Source of the DNA: an uncultured Planctomycetales bacterium
GTDB taxonomy: Bacteria > Planctomycetota > Planctomycetia > Pirellulales > Thermoguttaceae
Direction: 5' to 3'
Assembly: GCA_937889015.1 (NCBI GenBank)
Contig: CALARR010000392.1
Location: forward strand, 1-64,000
Length of the DNA stretch: 64,000 nucleotides
Below are positions 11,066 through 19,011 of the stretch, piece after piece. Each line of letters starts with the position of its first letter. The stretch's first letter is position 1. The notes under the pieces were generated by a model. It did no database searches. It was given only the letters and a program-made list of their open reading frames with translations, and was not told the DNA's origin. The translations under genes were made by a program, and so were the position numbers.

Positions 11066-11260
11066 TTACCTCACCGAAAGCAGTTTCGGCAACAGGGCGT
11101 CGCGCAGACGCTGGACGAGTACCAGTTCGGCGAACGAGTCGCACTCAGCGTGCCGAGCTTCGGGCGCGATCTCCTCGCGCGAGGTGGCCTCATAGCCCAG
11201 GTCCTGGAACCAGGACAGGGCAGCTTCTTCGATGTGGGATTCGTACAGGCGCCCGGCCAT
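11066..11260 (-). pseudogene. hsdR'::hsdS' in-frame chimera (64 codons)
   Basis: The first ~50 residues match the HsdR N-terminus (EEAALSWFQDLGYEATSREE; compare EEAALSWFEDLGYAVVSGEE in hsdR), then at LVQRLRDA the frame passes into the HsdS C-terminus (LRDALLPKLLS). The junction is the 11-mer GCGTCGCGCAG (11097-11107), which also occurs at 3378-3388 in hsdR and 5125-5135 in hsdS. A deletion between two copies of that 11-mer explains it. No functional domain of either protein remains. Confidence 0.8.
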
Positions 11261-11267
11261 TCCCGTT

Positions 11268-11707
11268 TCATTCCGACTCGTCGGGAGTATCCGCAGTCAG
11301 GTTCCTCACGCGATGTATAAACACCTTGCGGAGGGCTTCGACTTTCGTCTTCAGCCACTCGTGGTAGCTCGGCCACTGCTGTCGGTCCTGCAGGTCGACG
11401 TTCCCTTTCCGCAAGTAGCCCCGTAGGTGATGATCTGCCCCAGATGCGTGTGGTCTGTGCGTTCAAGCTGGTTCTCGATGAGGACCCAACTGTCGTTGGT
11501 CGTGTCCTTGCACACGATATCGGCGCGAAACGGGCCGACGTCCTTCTCCTGCGACTCCAGTACCAGATCGATGCCGATTGCGTCTCCCAGGATTGCCAGA
11601 TTGTCTTCTCTAGCCAGCCAGGGCGTAAAGTCGCCTGCTTCGCTGTTCCAAATTTCCCGCAGGTCAACCTTCTCAAGACGTCCAAGGGGCTTGGTTGTTT
11701 CAGTCAT
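11268..11707 (-). pseudogene. DUF4268-type nuclease gene with internal deletion
   Basis: The 5' part (11707 to about 11425) encodes DLREIWNSEAGDFTPWL and later VLIENQLERTDHTHLGQIIT, matching the N-terminus of DUF4268 proteins, which resemble PD-(D/E)xK nucleases (E-x-Q motif). After TYGA the frame shifts and the 3' part encodes QQWPSYHEWLKTKVEALRKV, the family's usual C-terminus, ending in TGA at 11268. Roughly the middle two thirds are gone. Not functional as read. Confidence 0.7.
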
Positions 11708-11868
11708 GAGTCCGTCTCCCGAATCGAGGCATCGCGGACAATCGGGGTGTCGACAAGGGCCTCCAGGTCGCCTCGATCGACGGCGATATCCAACCCAACC
11801 ACCTGCCCCTCCTCGTATTCAATGTTTCGTAGCGTACCGATGGCGCGTGCGGCCTTCTTGGCTGCCAT
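11704..11868 (-). pseudogene. hsdM 5' end fused to the tail of another gene
   Basis: A 54-codon ORF: the first nine codons are hsdM (MAAKKAARA), then the sequence continues in frame as an unrelated tail (EEGQVVGLDIAVDRGDLEAL). The stop overlaps the start of the DUF4268 gene by 4 bp (ATGA), so the tail was probably the end of DUF4268's normal upstream partner. I do not recognise it. A deletion has placed it behind the hsdM promoter and start. Confidence 0.65.
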
Positions 11869-12097
11869 CAGAACCTACCTTTCTCATGGGGCGGGCCGTC
11901 GGGCGTCGCGGAAAGGTAGAGGAACACGACGCCCAGCGGCCCGACTTCATCCCGGGTGTAGCTAGCACGCCGGGAGCCCAACTGAGGGGTAGCGCAATAG
12001 ACTCGCGCGCGGAGTTCCAGGGGGTGCGGTCCCAAAAGCGAGTCTTCCACCGACACGCTGGCGCCAGCGGCCGAGGCTGCGTTGTCTCTTCAAGGTC
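11841..12097. repeat. Direct repeat DR1, copy b
   Basis: Second copy of the hsdM 5' flank (see 7851-8107). It carries the hsdM start codon at 11868 but only nine hsdM codons follow. It marks where a second hsd operon once began. Confidence 0.9.
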
Positions 12098-12196
12098 TTC
12101 GTGCCTCTGGCCCGTTGACCTCGGGCGGCCTCGATTCACTCTTGGATTGTGAACTCGGTCTGGCGGGGCGCTGGATCGGCGCGGGCCGAGGTCCGT

Positions 12197-13297
12197 TCAC
12201 TCCTCGAAGAACGGTTCCGGGGCGGCCGGCTTCGGGGCCTTGCAGACCCGGCGGCGATACCGCCAAAGTCCGACGAGGACCAGGCTGCCGCTGGCCATGG
12301 CCGCCAACATCGCGGGCTCCGGCACGGAGTGGAAGACCGAAACGTTTCCACTTCCGCCTTGTGCAAAGACCTCGTAGTACGGCAGATCCTCGGGGTTCCA
12401 AGGCCAGGAGGCGGACGAGGCGCCGTAGGGCACTCCGTTGTCGATCAGGAGGATGTCCATCCAGTCACCGATCTTCAGGTCCTCGGTGCGATTGTAGAGC
12501 ACATCCATTCCGTACAGCTCGCTGGCGCGCAGCACGCCGTAGCGGATGTCGCCGCCGGGAGTGCCCGGCCATCCGGGCGCCAGCCCGAGGCCGTCGACCA
12601 CAAATGAGAGCGTCTTGGTGACCGACGCGCCTTCGGGGATGTTGCCGAAATCCCAGGCGGGAACGTAGAAGTCGCCGGTGGGCTGTTGGGGATCCGACGG
12701 TGACCAGCAGTACCACGCCAGGCTTTCGTGATTCGTGGCTCGGATGCGTGGCGGTTGGTCGGCATAGGGAGGAAGAAACTGCGCAGGCAAGGGGGCGTTC
12801 TGCCCGTAGGCAAACTCGGCAGTGAGCTGGGCCCCGAGAAGCGTGCCCGCAGAGCTCTGGGGATATGCAAGTTGCTCCAAGTGGCTGTTGGCGCCGGGAT
12901 TCCAGGGGCTGTCAGGAGGCGGACCATTGCGGATCGTGGCCTCAATGTTGAAGCTCATGATGTTGCCGATTCCCGGCGCGCCGTTGTAAACAATGTTCTT
13001 GACCACGCCCTCGATAGCCAGCGAGCCCAGCGGGCCGCCGCCGGAGCCGGGCACGTTGTCGTAGAACTCGTGCGTGCGGGAGAAGTCACTGCCGGGGAGC
13101 GGAGGTGACCCCGGCCCGGCGCTCAGCGAACGAAGCCACTGCCCCTGACTGGCAGCAGGATCTTGAATCGGGCCGGTGAGGCCGCCCGGGCTTGCGACCG
13201 GGGGATTGGTGATGGGCAGGCTGGGTTCAGCCAAGGCCAGTCGAAGCATGCCGATCACAAGAACCGCAGAGATCGAGATACAGATAGGCCAGCGCAT
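12197..13297 (-). CDS. PEP-CTERM exported protein
   Basis: 366 residues: N-terminal signal peptide (hydrophobic ISISAVLVIGMLRLALAEP), a long beta-rich domain of unknown type, and a C-terminal sorting signal starting VPEP (about 332) followed by a hydrophobic segment and an arginine cluster RYRRRV. PEP-CTERM proteins are exported, processed by exosortase and usually tied to extracellular polymer or surface structure. The start has a strong GGGAGG site. Its position between the two direct repeats of an RM island is odd, since it has no obvious link to defence; it may be cargo inserted there. Confidence 0.88.
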   Translation of the reverse strand: MRWPICISISAVLVIGMLRLALAEPSLPITNPPVASPGGLTGPIQDPAASQGQWLRSLSAGPGSPPLPGSDFSRTHEFYDNVPGSGGGPLGSLAIEGVVKNIVYNGAPGIGNIMSFNIEATIRNGPPPDSPWNPGANSHLEQLAYPQSSAGTLLGAQLTAEFAYGQNAPLPAQFLPPYADQPPRIRATNHESLAWYCWSPSDPQQPTGDFYVPAWDFGNIPEGASVTKTLSFVVDGLGLAPGWPGTPGGDIRYGVLRASELYGMDVLYNRTEDLKIGDWMDILLIDNGVPYGASSASWPWNPEDLPYYEVFAQGGSGNVSVFHSVPEPAMLAAMASGSLVLVGLWRYRRRVCKAPKPAAPEPFFEE

Positions 13298-13691
13298 CGG
13301 TTCCTCCCTTCGTGAGCGAGGTCAGACGTGGCGATCGTTCTCCTTCCCCAAGAAACTCGGCTTGTCATTGGCAGTGAGCCTGGAGCCAGTCCAGGCTCGC
13401 TCGGCCATCGATGTGGCCCTGACGCCCCCTCTCCGCATTCAGCGCCCGAGCAGGTCTTCTGTTGGGTCCTGCATCGCCAAGGAAATGAGGGCCGGGCACG
13501 GAGCGTAGGTTGCTCGCAGAAGACCGGCGCTGGAGCCCTCTGGTTGCTCGGCCAGGGCCGTCGCAATGCACAGATCCCTAGGATCCGGCGGCCATCTTCG
13601 CGCGCCTGAAGGCCGCACGCCATACGCCCGTCGAGGGGGAATGGCGGGTTTTGGCGATGTCGCGAGAGGCTTTTCCGAGTTCAGCAACTCT
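13298..13691. other. Non-coding stretch upstream of the PEP-CTERM gene
   Basis: About 394 bp with no supported gene. Around 13455-13480 a GGCGATGCAGGACCCAAC-like sequence (minus strand) also occurs near 59955 next to an R2 repeat, so part of this stretch may be a worn repeat. Otherwise nothing recognised. Confidence 0.4.
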
Positions 13692-13782
13692 GCGATTCGT
13701 CCCGGCGCGCCCCTGCATCCGTGGACAATCTCCCCTCCGCCCATTCATCCCTGGATGATACGCCTTTCCGGCTATCTTCCCG

Positions 13783-13810
13783 TTGACTTCTGCGTCGCCC
13801 GGCCGATAAT
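13783..13810 (+). promoter_or_regulatory. Sigma-70-like promoter of small RNA, copy b
   Basis: TTGACT (13783-13788), 16-bp spacer, GATAAT (13805-13810), identical boxes to copy a. Confidence 0.65.
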
Positions 13811-13816
13811 TCAAGT

Positions 13817-13873
13817 AATCCGGTTCACCGGAGGTGGATGGCGTAAGCCATCGGGCCCGAGAGGGCCTTTTTT
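13817..13873 (+). ncRNA. Candidate small RNA, copy b
   Basis: Same three-hairpin transcript as 9516-9572. The only change inside the RNA is the terminator loop (GAGA instead of GAAA). It ends against an integrase N-terminal remnant. Two intact copies with preserved promoter and terminator argue that the RNA is made. Confidence 0.6.
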
Positions 13874-13887
13874 CATGCGCTCACAGC

Positions 13888-14009
13888 GGCTTCTTGCGCA
13901 GAACCCTTCCGCACGGCCAGTCGTTGCCGCTTGCGGACGATCAGCCTCGCCCCAGCCGGCAGCGGCTTGGTGGAGGTTTCCTTGTAGGCGGTGCCCCTTC
14001 GGACCTACT
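13888..14009 (-). pseudogene. Probable tyrosine-integrase N-terminal remnant
   Basis: Directly after the fic stop codon, in the same frame, the minus strand reads AYKETSTKPLPAGARLIVRK. The TKPLPAGA...RxGxRLA pattern resembles the N-terminus of planctomycete tyrosine integrases. There is no start codon and the frame ends at the edge of DR2 copy b. It may be the missing front of the integrase whose tail is at 8930-9270; that is inference. Confidence 0.4.
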
Positions 14010-15165
14010 GCATTTCCTCATAAGCCACATTGAACACTTCGGGGGCATAGAACGTTGCGGGGGTAATGCTCGCCAGCCTTCGTAGGATTTGCGCAGCTTC
14101 TAACCGTTCGACATCGGATTTAGCCGTTGGATAAGTGACCCCCAGTTGCTTGGGTAGGTCCGCAATCCTGACGAAGGGAGAGTTGAAGATTCCCTCGACG
14201 ATTTGGGTTAGACGAACCGAACCGCCCACTTGAGCAACTCTTCGCATGAACTCTTCTCTGATTCGGAGAAGTCGCTCGCACCTTTGAATGGTCTCTCTTG
14301 CCTGGACTGCAGTGCCCCGCAGGCAGAATTCAAGCCAACTCTCCCAGTTCCCTCTGGCGCTCACATCGAAAAGGAGCCGCATGTACTCGTCCCGGTTCTT
14401 TTCAAAGTACTCGCTCATGTACAACCACGGTTTCGATAGTCCACAACCCAGCTTGAGCATAATGGCCAACAGAAGGCGGCCAACACGGCCGTTCCCGTCA
14501 TTGAAGGGATGGATGGTCTCAAACTGGTAGTGAATCAGAAAGCAGTCGACCAGAGGATGATATTTGGAGTTCTTCACGTGCAGGTACTTTTCAAGGGGAT
14601 ACAGGCACTCCGTAAGCGTCTCGCCGGGCGGAGGTGGAACAAAACGGTGATTGGAGCCGATGGCCACCTGAGTACGACGGAATTCTCCCGGTGTGCGATC
14701 TCGACCACGGACGCCCGTTAGGAGTGTCTTGTGAAGGTTCCGAATAAGCCTTAGCGAAAGTGGAAGCTCGTCCTTTGTCGCTTCCTGTAGGGCCTTGCGG
14801 TAGTTGAACACTTCCCGTTGGTTGTTCGTCGGATCGTCTTCCGATTTCGAGTCCCTCGGCTGCATTTCGTAAACCAATAACTCGGTTGCTGAGATGTAGG
14901 TTCCCTCCAGCCGCGATGACTTGATTGCCTCTCGGTCCTCCAGGGGACGCAGGAGGATCGCCGGATTGGGGAGGTTCCTCCCTAGTCCTTCCAGAATGCC
15001 GAGTTGGCCTATTGCCTCGCCAAGCAGGGGCCAGAGGCTCACCGGGAAGTCCCAATTGGGCGGCAATTCGTGAGGCACAAATGCGTGCTCGTTGCCGGTG
15101 ATTTCGTCTCGCGGAATCTTAACCAGTTCGCCGGCGAGGCTCTTCGTAAAAAGCTTCGGGTCCAC
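14005..15165 (-). CDS. Fic family AMP-transferase
   Basis: 386 residues. Fic proteins transfer AMP (or related groups) to hydroxyls of target proteins. The catalytic loop HPFNDGNGRVGR (about 220-231) fits HPFx(D/E)GNGRxxR exactly. The N-terminal segment IKSSRLEGT (about 80-88) fits the inhibitory helix (S/T)xxxE(G/N), so this is a self-inhibited class II enzyme. The C-terminus (about 310-386) is a winged-helix DNA-binding region. Start is GTG at 15165 behind AAGG. Such Fic-wHTH proteins are common near mobile elements and may regulate themselves. Target unknown. Confidence 0.93.
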   Translation of the reverse strand: MDPKLFTKSLAGELVKIPRDEITGNEHAFVPHELPPNWDFPVSLWPLLGEAIGQLGILEGLGRNLPNPAILLRPLEDREAIKSSRLEGTYISATELLVYEMQPRDSKSEDDPTNNQREVFNYRKALQEATKDELPLSLRLIRNLHKTLLTGVRGRDRTPGEFRRTQVAIGSNHRFVPPPPGETLTECLYPLEKYLHVKNSKYHPLVDCFLIHYQFETIHPFNDGNGRVGRLLLAIMLKLGCGLSKPWLYMSEYFEKNRDEYMRLLFDVSARGNWESWLEFCLRGTAVQARETIQRCERLLRIREEFMRRVAQVGGSVRLTQIVEGIFNSPFVRIADLPKQLGVTYPTAKSDVERLEAAQILRRLASITPATFYAPEVFNVAYEEMQ

Positions 15166-15214
15166 AGATACGGCCTTGTTAGGGAGGAACTTGCAGGCGG
15201 TTAAAATTTCTGGT

Positions 15215-15249
15215 CATTTATTTTAATATATGTCGGGTCGTTAAAGCAA
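15215..15249 (-). promoter_or_regulatory. Possible fic promoter in an AT-rich patch
   Basis: An AT-rich stretch in GC-rich DNA, 50-85 bp before the fic start. On the minus strand TTGCTT (15244-15249) is followed after 15-17 bp by TATTAA/TTAAAA. Composition and position are suggestive; the exact boxes are uncertain. Confidence 0.3.
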
Positions 15250-15321
15250 CTACCGCAATGGAAGCTTGCGGAATACCATAAGGCATTCTCCTGTAATCTG
15301 TTACGGATCGGCCTGCCTCTT

Positions 15322-15672
15322 TCAGAACGATGCCGGATTGGCCTCTCGGCCCCTTCGGTTGTGTCTGATTATGGGTGCAAATGCACAGTATATGCTCCCC
15401 TTATGGGATACAGGCACAGCTTCGTCCACAGAGAATGACGCGAAATGCCCGGTCGTGAGTGGATACAGCTCTTCGTGCTGTCCATCGGGGGGTAAGGGGC
15501 AAACGCGGCAGACCGAAGCCCCGCGCGCAATCCCGCCCAGAGACGCCACCTTCAGTAGTCCCGTGCCTTCCAATCGGCGTAGCGCCCGGCGGATGGTCCG
15601 GTCACTGGCCCGGCTTGCCACGGCAGGTTGGCTTGCGTCTTCTGCGCCTCCACACGCTGCGGACGTGCTTGC
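15322..15672 (-). pseudogene. Winged-helix DNA-binding gene remnant
   Basis: Minus-strand frame containing ASDRTIRRALRRLEGTGLLK (15615-15556), a typical replication/plasmid-type winged helix, followed by sequence without recognisable domains. The frame is closed by a stop upstream at 15673-15675 and has only a weak GTG start at 15621, so the N-terminus is lost or shifted. Could be a small intact regulator, but a decayed helix-turn-helix gene of a mobile element fits better. Confidence 0.35.
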
Positions 15673-15756
15673 TCACCCGCGGTGTTTCTGTGGCGTCTTT
15701 CCAGCAGAAGGAGCCGTTTCCAGGACGCCGCTGCAGCTTCTCCCTGGCAGTGGCTT

Positions 15757-15858
15757 ATTGGATGTCAGAAAAGGAATGCCGTCGCTGTGCCGGCCGTTGT
15801 CCCGGAAAACCGGCCTTCCGATGGTCGGCCTCACGGCATTACTTACCTGAGACGCAAT
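15757..15858 (+). repeat. R1 intergenic structured repeat, copy A
   Basis: 102 bp bounded by ATTGGATGTCAG and CTGAGACGCAAT, which pair. An inner 8-bp stem AATGCCGT/ACGGCATT is perfect here, and an apical GGCC...GGCC pair encloses TTCCGATGGTC. Close relatives at 38053 and 60450; more distant ones at 33667, 48780 and 53373. Its right end supplies the last six codons and the stop of the kinase gene on the other strand. Confidence 0.8.
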
Positions 15859-18800
15859 AGGCGATTGAAGGGGCAACGGGCGCCTGGGGGTGATCGTCTC
15901 GGCCAACATAGCTCGCGATGGTGCTGAGCAGCTTCTGGCGATCGATGGGTTTGGAGAGGTAGGCGCTGCAACCGGCAGCGAGGCACTTCTGCCTATCGCC
16001 TTCCATCGCATGGGCGGTGAGGGCGATGATCGGCCCCCGATAGCCATCGGCGCGCAGCTTTTGCGTCGCCTCGTAGCCATCCATCACCGGCATCTGGATG
16101 TCCATGAGGATCGCATCGAACGGCTCGCCTCTTGCTTGCGCGGTCAAGGCTTTGTGGTGGGCAATCCGGCCATTTTCCGCCAAGGTCACCTGGGCCCCGG
16201 CCTTCTTCAGCATGAAGGCGATCAACCGCTGGTTGTCCGGCCCGTCCTCCGCCAACAGAACTCGGCCGGCCAGCGGCGCTGCTGGGAGAGGAGCCTCCGC
16301 ACAACCGGGGGCCGTTGCCAGCGCCGCCTCGGCGGGCGTCTCCAACAATCGGACCCGCTCCAGGTCACCGACCTGGACAGTCACACTGAACGTGCTGCCC
16401 TTGCCGGGCTCACTGCTCACCGTGATGTCGCCGCCGAGCATTTCCGCCAGGCGCTTGCTGATGGTCAGTCCCAGGCCCGTTCCACCAAACTTCCGTGTGG
16501 TGGAAGAGTCGGCCTGGACGAACGGGGTGAACAACCTGGACATCTGCTGTTGCGTCAGGCCGATGCCCGAATCGATCACGTCCACCTGCAGCAGCGGAGC
16601 CTTGCCCAGTCTCTGCACCAGGCGCGCGATCATCCGCACGCCGCCGGTTTCGGTGAACTTGATGGCATTGCCTACGAGATTGATCAGAACCTGGCGCAAG
16701 CGCAGGGGGTCGCTTTGAATCGATTCGGGAATCGGCCCCACGTATTCCAGCTTGAGAGGGAGGTTTTTGGCGTCGGCCGGAACGCGCATCAACGCAGCCA
16801 CCTCCGCCAGCACCTGGACCGGCGAACAGGCAATGCACTCGACGTGCAGCTTACCGGCTTCGATCTTGGACAGATCAAGAATGTCGTTGATGAGCGAAAG
16901 GAGATACTGGCCGTTGCGCTGGATGGTCCAGAGGGCTTCCACGCGTTCGCGCGGCGCCTGATCGATGCCCGGTTCCCCGAGGAGCAGTTCGGCGAATCCC
17001 AGGATGGCCGTCATGGGGGTGCGAATCTCGTGGCTCATGTTGGCCAGGAACTCGCTCTTGGCACGCGTGGCCGATTCGGCGTTGTGGTGAAACTCTTCCA
17101 AGGCCCTGTTGGCCGATTCGAGGGCCGTTGCGTACTCCTCCACTTCGCGCTTGCCACTGCGGAGAGAGGCCAGGTGCTGGCTGTTCAGCAGGGCGATCGC
17201 GGCGATGTTGCCGAAGGCGGCGGCCACCTCGGCATCCTCTGCGGTGAAGTCCGCAGGTTTGTTGGCCAGTCCAATCAATCCCACCGGCTGTCCATCCAGC
17301 ACCAAAGGCGCGAACAGCACGTTCTTCAGCGACACGTGGCCGGCAGGCATGTACCGGGCCCACTGGCTGTTGGCAAAGTCGTTGTCGTAGGCCGGCTTGC
17401 CGGTGCGGTAGGCGATGCCTCGCAGGCCGCGCACGGGCATGGGCAGGGACGGATCCACGGAACAGGCCAACCCGCCGGGATCCAGGAACAGCACCTCGTT
17501 TTCCATCCCGTCCTCGGACAACAAGGCCACGTACCCCGACGTGGCGCCCGTGTGTTTCTTGCACAGATCAAACAAGGCTCGCGCCGCCTCCTTGAAATCC
17601 TGATTGCGCAGCACCACTTGGGCGCCTTCGAACAGGGAGCAGATCTCGTCTCGGCGCCGCTCGGCCACGGCGAGGGCCTCGCGGAGTTGGCTTTCCACCT
17701 GCTTCTGGGCACTGATGTCACGGAGAATCCCCACGGCGTGCCATTGGTTGTCGAGCTTCAGTGCCGAAAGCGACAACGCGACGGGAATCTCGCTCCCGTC
17801 TTTGCGGCGCGCGGTCAGTTCGACAGTGCGGCCGATGGCATGGCCGCGACCTGATCGGAGGAACTCCCCGAAGGCGGCGCGGTGGGCGGGAAGATAGCGC
17901 TGCGGCGTCAGCAGCGCGTGCAGGTTCTGCCCGATGGCCTCGCCGCCTTGGTAACCGAGAATCGACTCGGCCGCCGGATTCCAGTACGAGATGGCCCCCG
18001 AGGAGTCCATCATGACAATCGCATCCTGGGCGGAATCCGTGATGGCGCGCAACCGCGCCTCGTTGGCACATAGTTCGTCGGTGGCGTGCCGACGTTCCAG
18101 GAACTGGCCCAGAATCGTGGCGATCCCCTCCACCAGGGACTGCTCTTCCGGCAGGAATCGCCGCGTTTTCCGGTAGCACACCGAGACTCGTCCCAGGACC
18201 TCGCCGGCGACCATGATATCGGCGTGCAGAGCGTGGGTCAGCCCTTCCACCCACGCGCTGCCCAAGAACCTCTCTTCACCGAGCGCGATTTCCGCCGTGG
18301 CGGCGTCTGGATAACGCATGGCCAAAGGAAGCTGCTCGACAATCGTCGTGCAGACATCCTGCACAGTCGCTTCGGCATGTGTGGCCTCGCGCACGCGCTG
18401 CAGGCAGGTCAATTCCTTGACGCGCTCGCCCAGCGCCTCCTTGAGACGCCACACGCGGACTCCGACAAGGACCGCGCCCACCAGCGCCACAGCCAGCCCC
18501 AACAGGCAAGGCCAGTATTGCCGGAGCACGGCAGCCGGCGTGATCGCGGCGAGTCGAGCGTAGGGCGGGAGTCGCAAATCGCGCACTTGCGTCAAGTACT
18601 CGGCGGTGGGGCCCCATTCTTGCAGGCACAGTTCACGCCCTCGATCGGCCAATGCGCCGATGCGAATCCGCCGTGCCGGGGAAGTCGGCTCACGTGATGG
18701 GCCGCGGAACTCGGAAGGCGCCGGGACCGCGGATGTGGCATGGTCGGAGGTCGCTCGTCCTGCTGGCTGCGGCGTTTTTGCCTGCAACGGGGATGCCGTC

Positions 18801-18913
18801 AGTAACCACCCGACCGGCGGCAATCCGGCAGCCAACAACACCGCCGCGGCCAGGGATCGGCCGATCCAGGCTCGAAAGGACCGTCGGCTCGTCTTCGCGC
18901 GGTGGATATCCAT
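15839..18913 (-). CDS. Hybrid histidine kinase with deleted periplasmic sensor
   Basis: 1,024-residue membrane kinase. Order: N-terminal hydrophobic/signal segment (about 17-45), a stub IRIGALADRG...EWGPTAEYL, then LPPYARLAAITPAAVLRQYW, transmembrane helix (about 155-175), GAF-like region, PAS (about 315-430), GAF (about 455-600), HisKA with MSHEIRTPM (His about 628), HATPase, and a receiver domain with LMDIQMPVMDG (Asp about 938). Related kinases have a phosphonate-binding-protein-like (PhnD) sensor of roughly 270 residues whose first and last motifs are exactly the two stub pieces; here the middle is gone in frame. It may therefore signal constitutively or through its GAF/PAS parts only. 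Start ATG 18913 is preceded by GGAAGC. Confidence 0.88.
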   Translation of the reverse strand: MDIHRAKTSRRSFRAWIGRSLAAAVLLAAGLPPVGWLLTASPLQAKTPQPAGRATSDHATSAVPAPSEFRGPSREPTSPARRIRIGALADRGRELCLQEWGPTAEYLTQVRDLRLPPYARLAAITPAAVLRQYWPCLLGLAVALVGAVLVGVRVWRLKEALGERVKELTCLQRVREATHAEATVQDVCTTIVEQLPLAMRYPDAATAEIALGEERFLGSAWVEGLTHALHADIMVAGEVLGRVSVCYRKTRRFLPEEQSLVEGIATILGQFLERRHATDELCANEARLRAITDSAQDAIVMMDSSGAISYWNPAAESILGYQGGEAIGQNLHALLTPQRYLPAHRAAFGEFLRSGRGHAIGRTVELTARRKDGSEIPVALSLSALKLDNQWHAVGILRDISAQKQVESQLREALAVAERRRDEICSLFEGAQVVLRNQDFKEAARALFDLCKKHTGATSGYVALLSEDGMENEVLFLDPGGLACSVDPSLPMPVRGLRGIAYRTGKPAYDNDFANSQWARYMPAGHVSLKNVLFAPLVLDGQPVGLIGLANKPADFTAEDAEVAAAFGNIAAIALLNSQHLASLRSGKREVEEYATALESANRALEEFHHNAESATRAKSEFLANMSHEIRTPMTAILGFAELLLGEPGIDQAPRERVEALWTIQRNGQYLLSLINDILDLSKIEAGKLHVECIACSPVQVLAEVAALMRVPADAKNLPLKLEYVGPIPESIQSDPLRLRQVLINLVGNAIKFTETGGVRMIARLVQRLGKAPLLQVDVIDSGIGLTQQQMSRLFTPFVQADSSTTRKFGGTGLGLTISKRLAEMLGGDITVSSEPGKGSTFSVTVQVGDLERVRLLETPAEAALATAPGCAEAPLPAAPLAGRVLLAEDGPDNQRLIAFMLKKAGAQVTLAENGRIAHHKALTAQARGEPFDAILMDIQMPVMDGYEATQKLRADGYRGPIIALTAHAMEGDRQKCLAAGCSAYLSKPIDRQKLLSTIASYVGRDDHPQAPVAPSIAYCVSGK

Positions 18914-18924
18914 CGAGCTTGCTT

Positions 18925-19011
18925 CCGTAAGGACCTTTCCGGAACCATCACAGTCAGCTCCGGCCCCCCAGGGGAGCCGAAGCACCGGCAAGTCCTGGGA
19001 CTGGCTCCCAG
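18925..19011 (-). repeat. R2 intergenic structured repeat, copy 1
   Basis: Minus-strand copy of the R2 family directly in front of the hybrid kinase start. The outer arms AGGACTT and AGGTCCT pair with one wobble; in the copy at 59857 they are AGAACCT and AGGTTCT, so an A-T pair has become G-C. The core ends in CTGTGATGGTTCCGG. Confidence 0.65.

Larger units (their letters stand above)
13692..13887. repeat. Direct repeat DR2, copy b
   Basis: Second copy of the 196-bp repeat (see 9391-9586). Promoter boxes, hairpins and terminator are intact. Confidence 0.9.
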
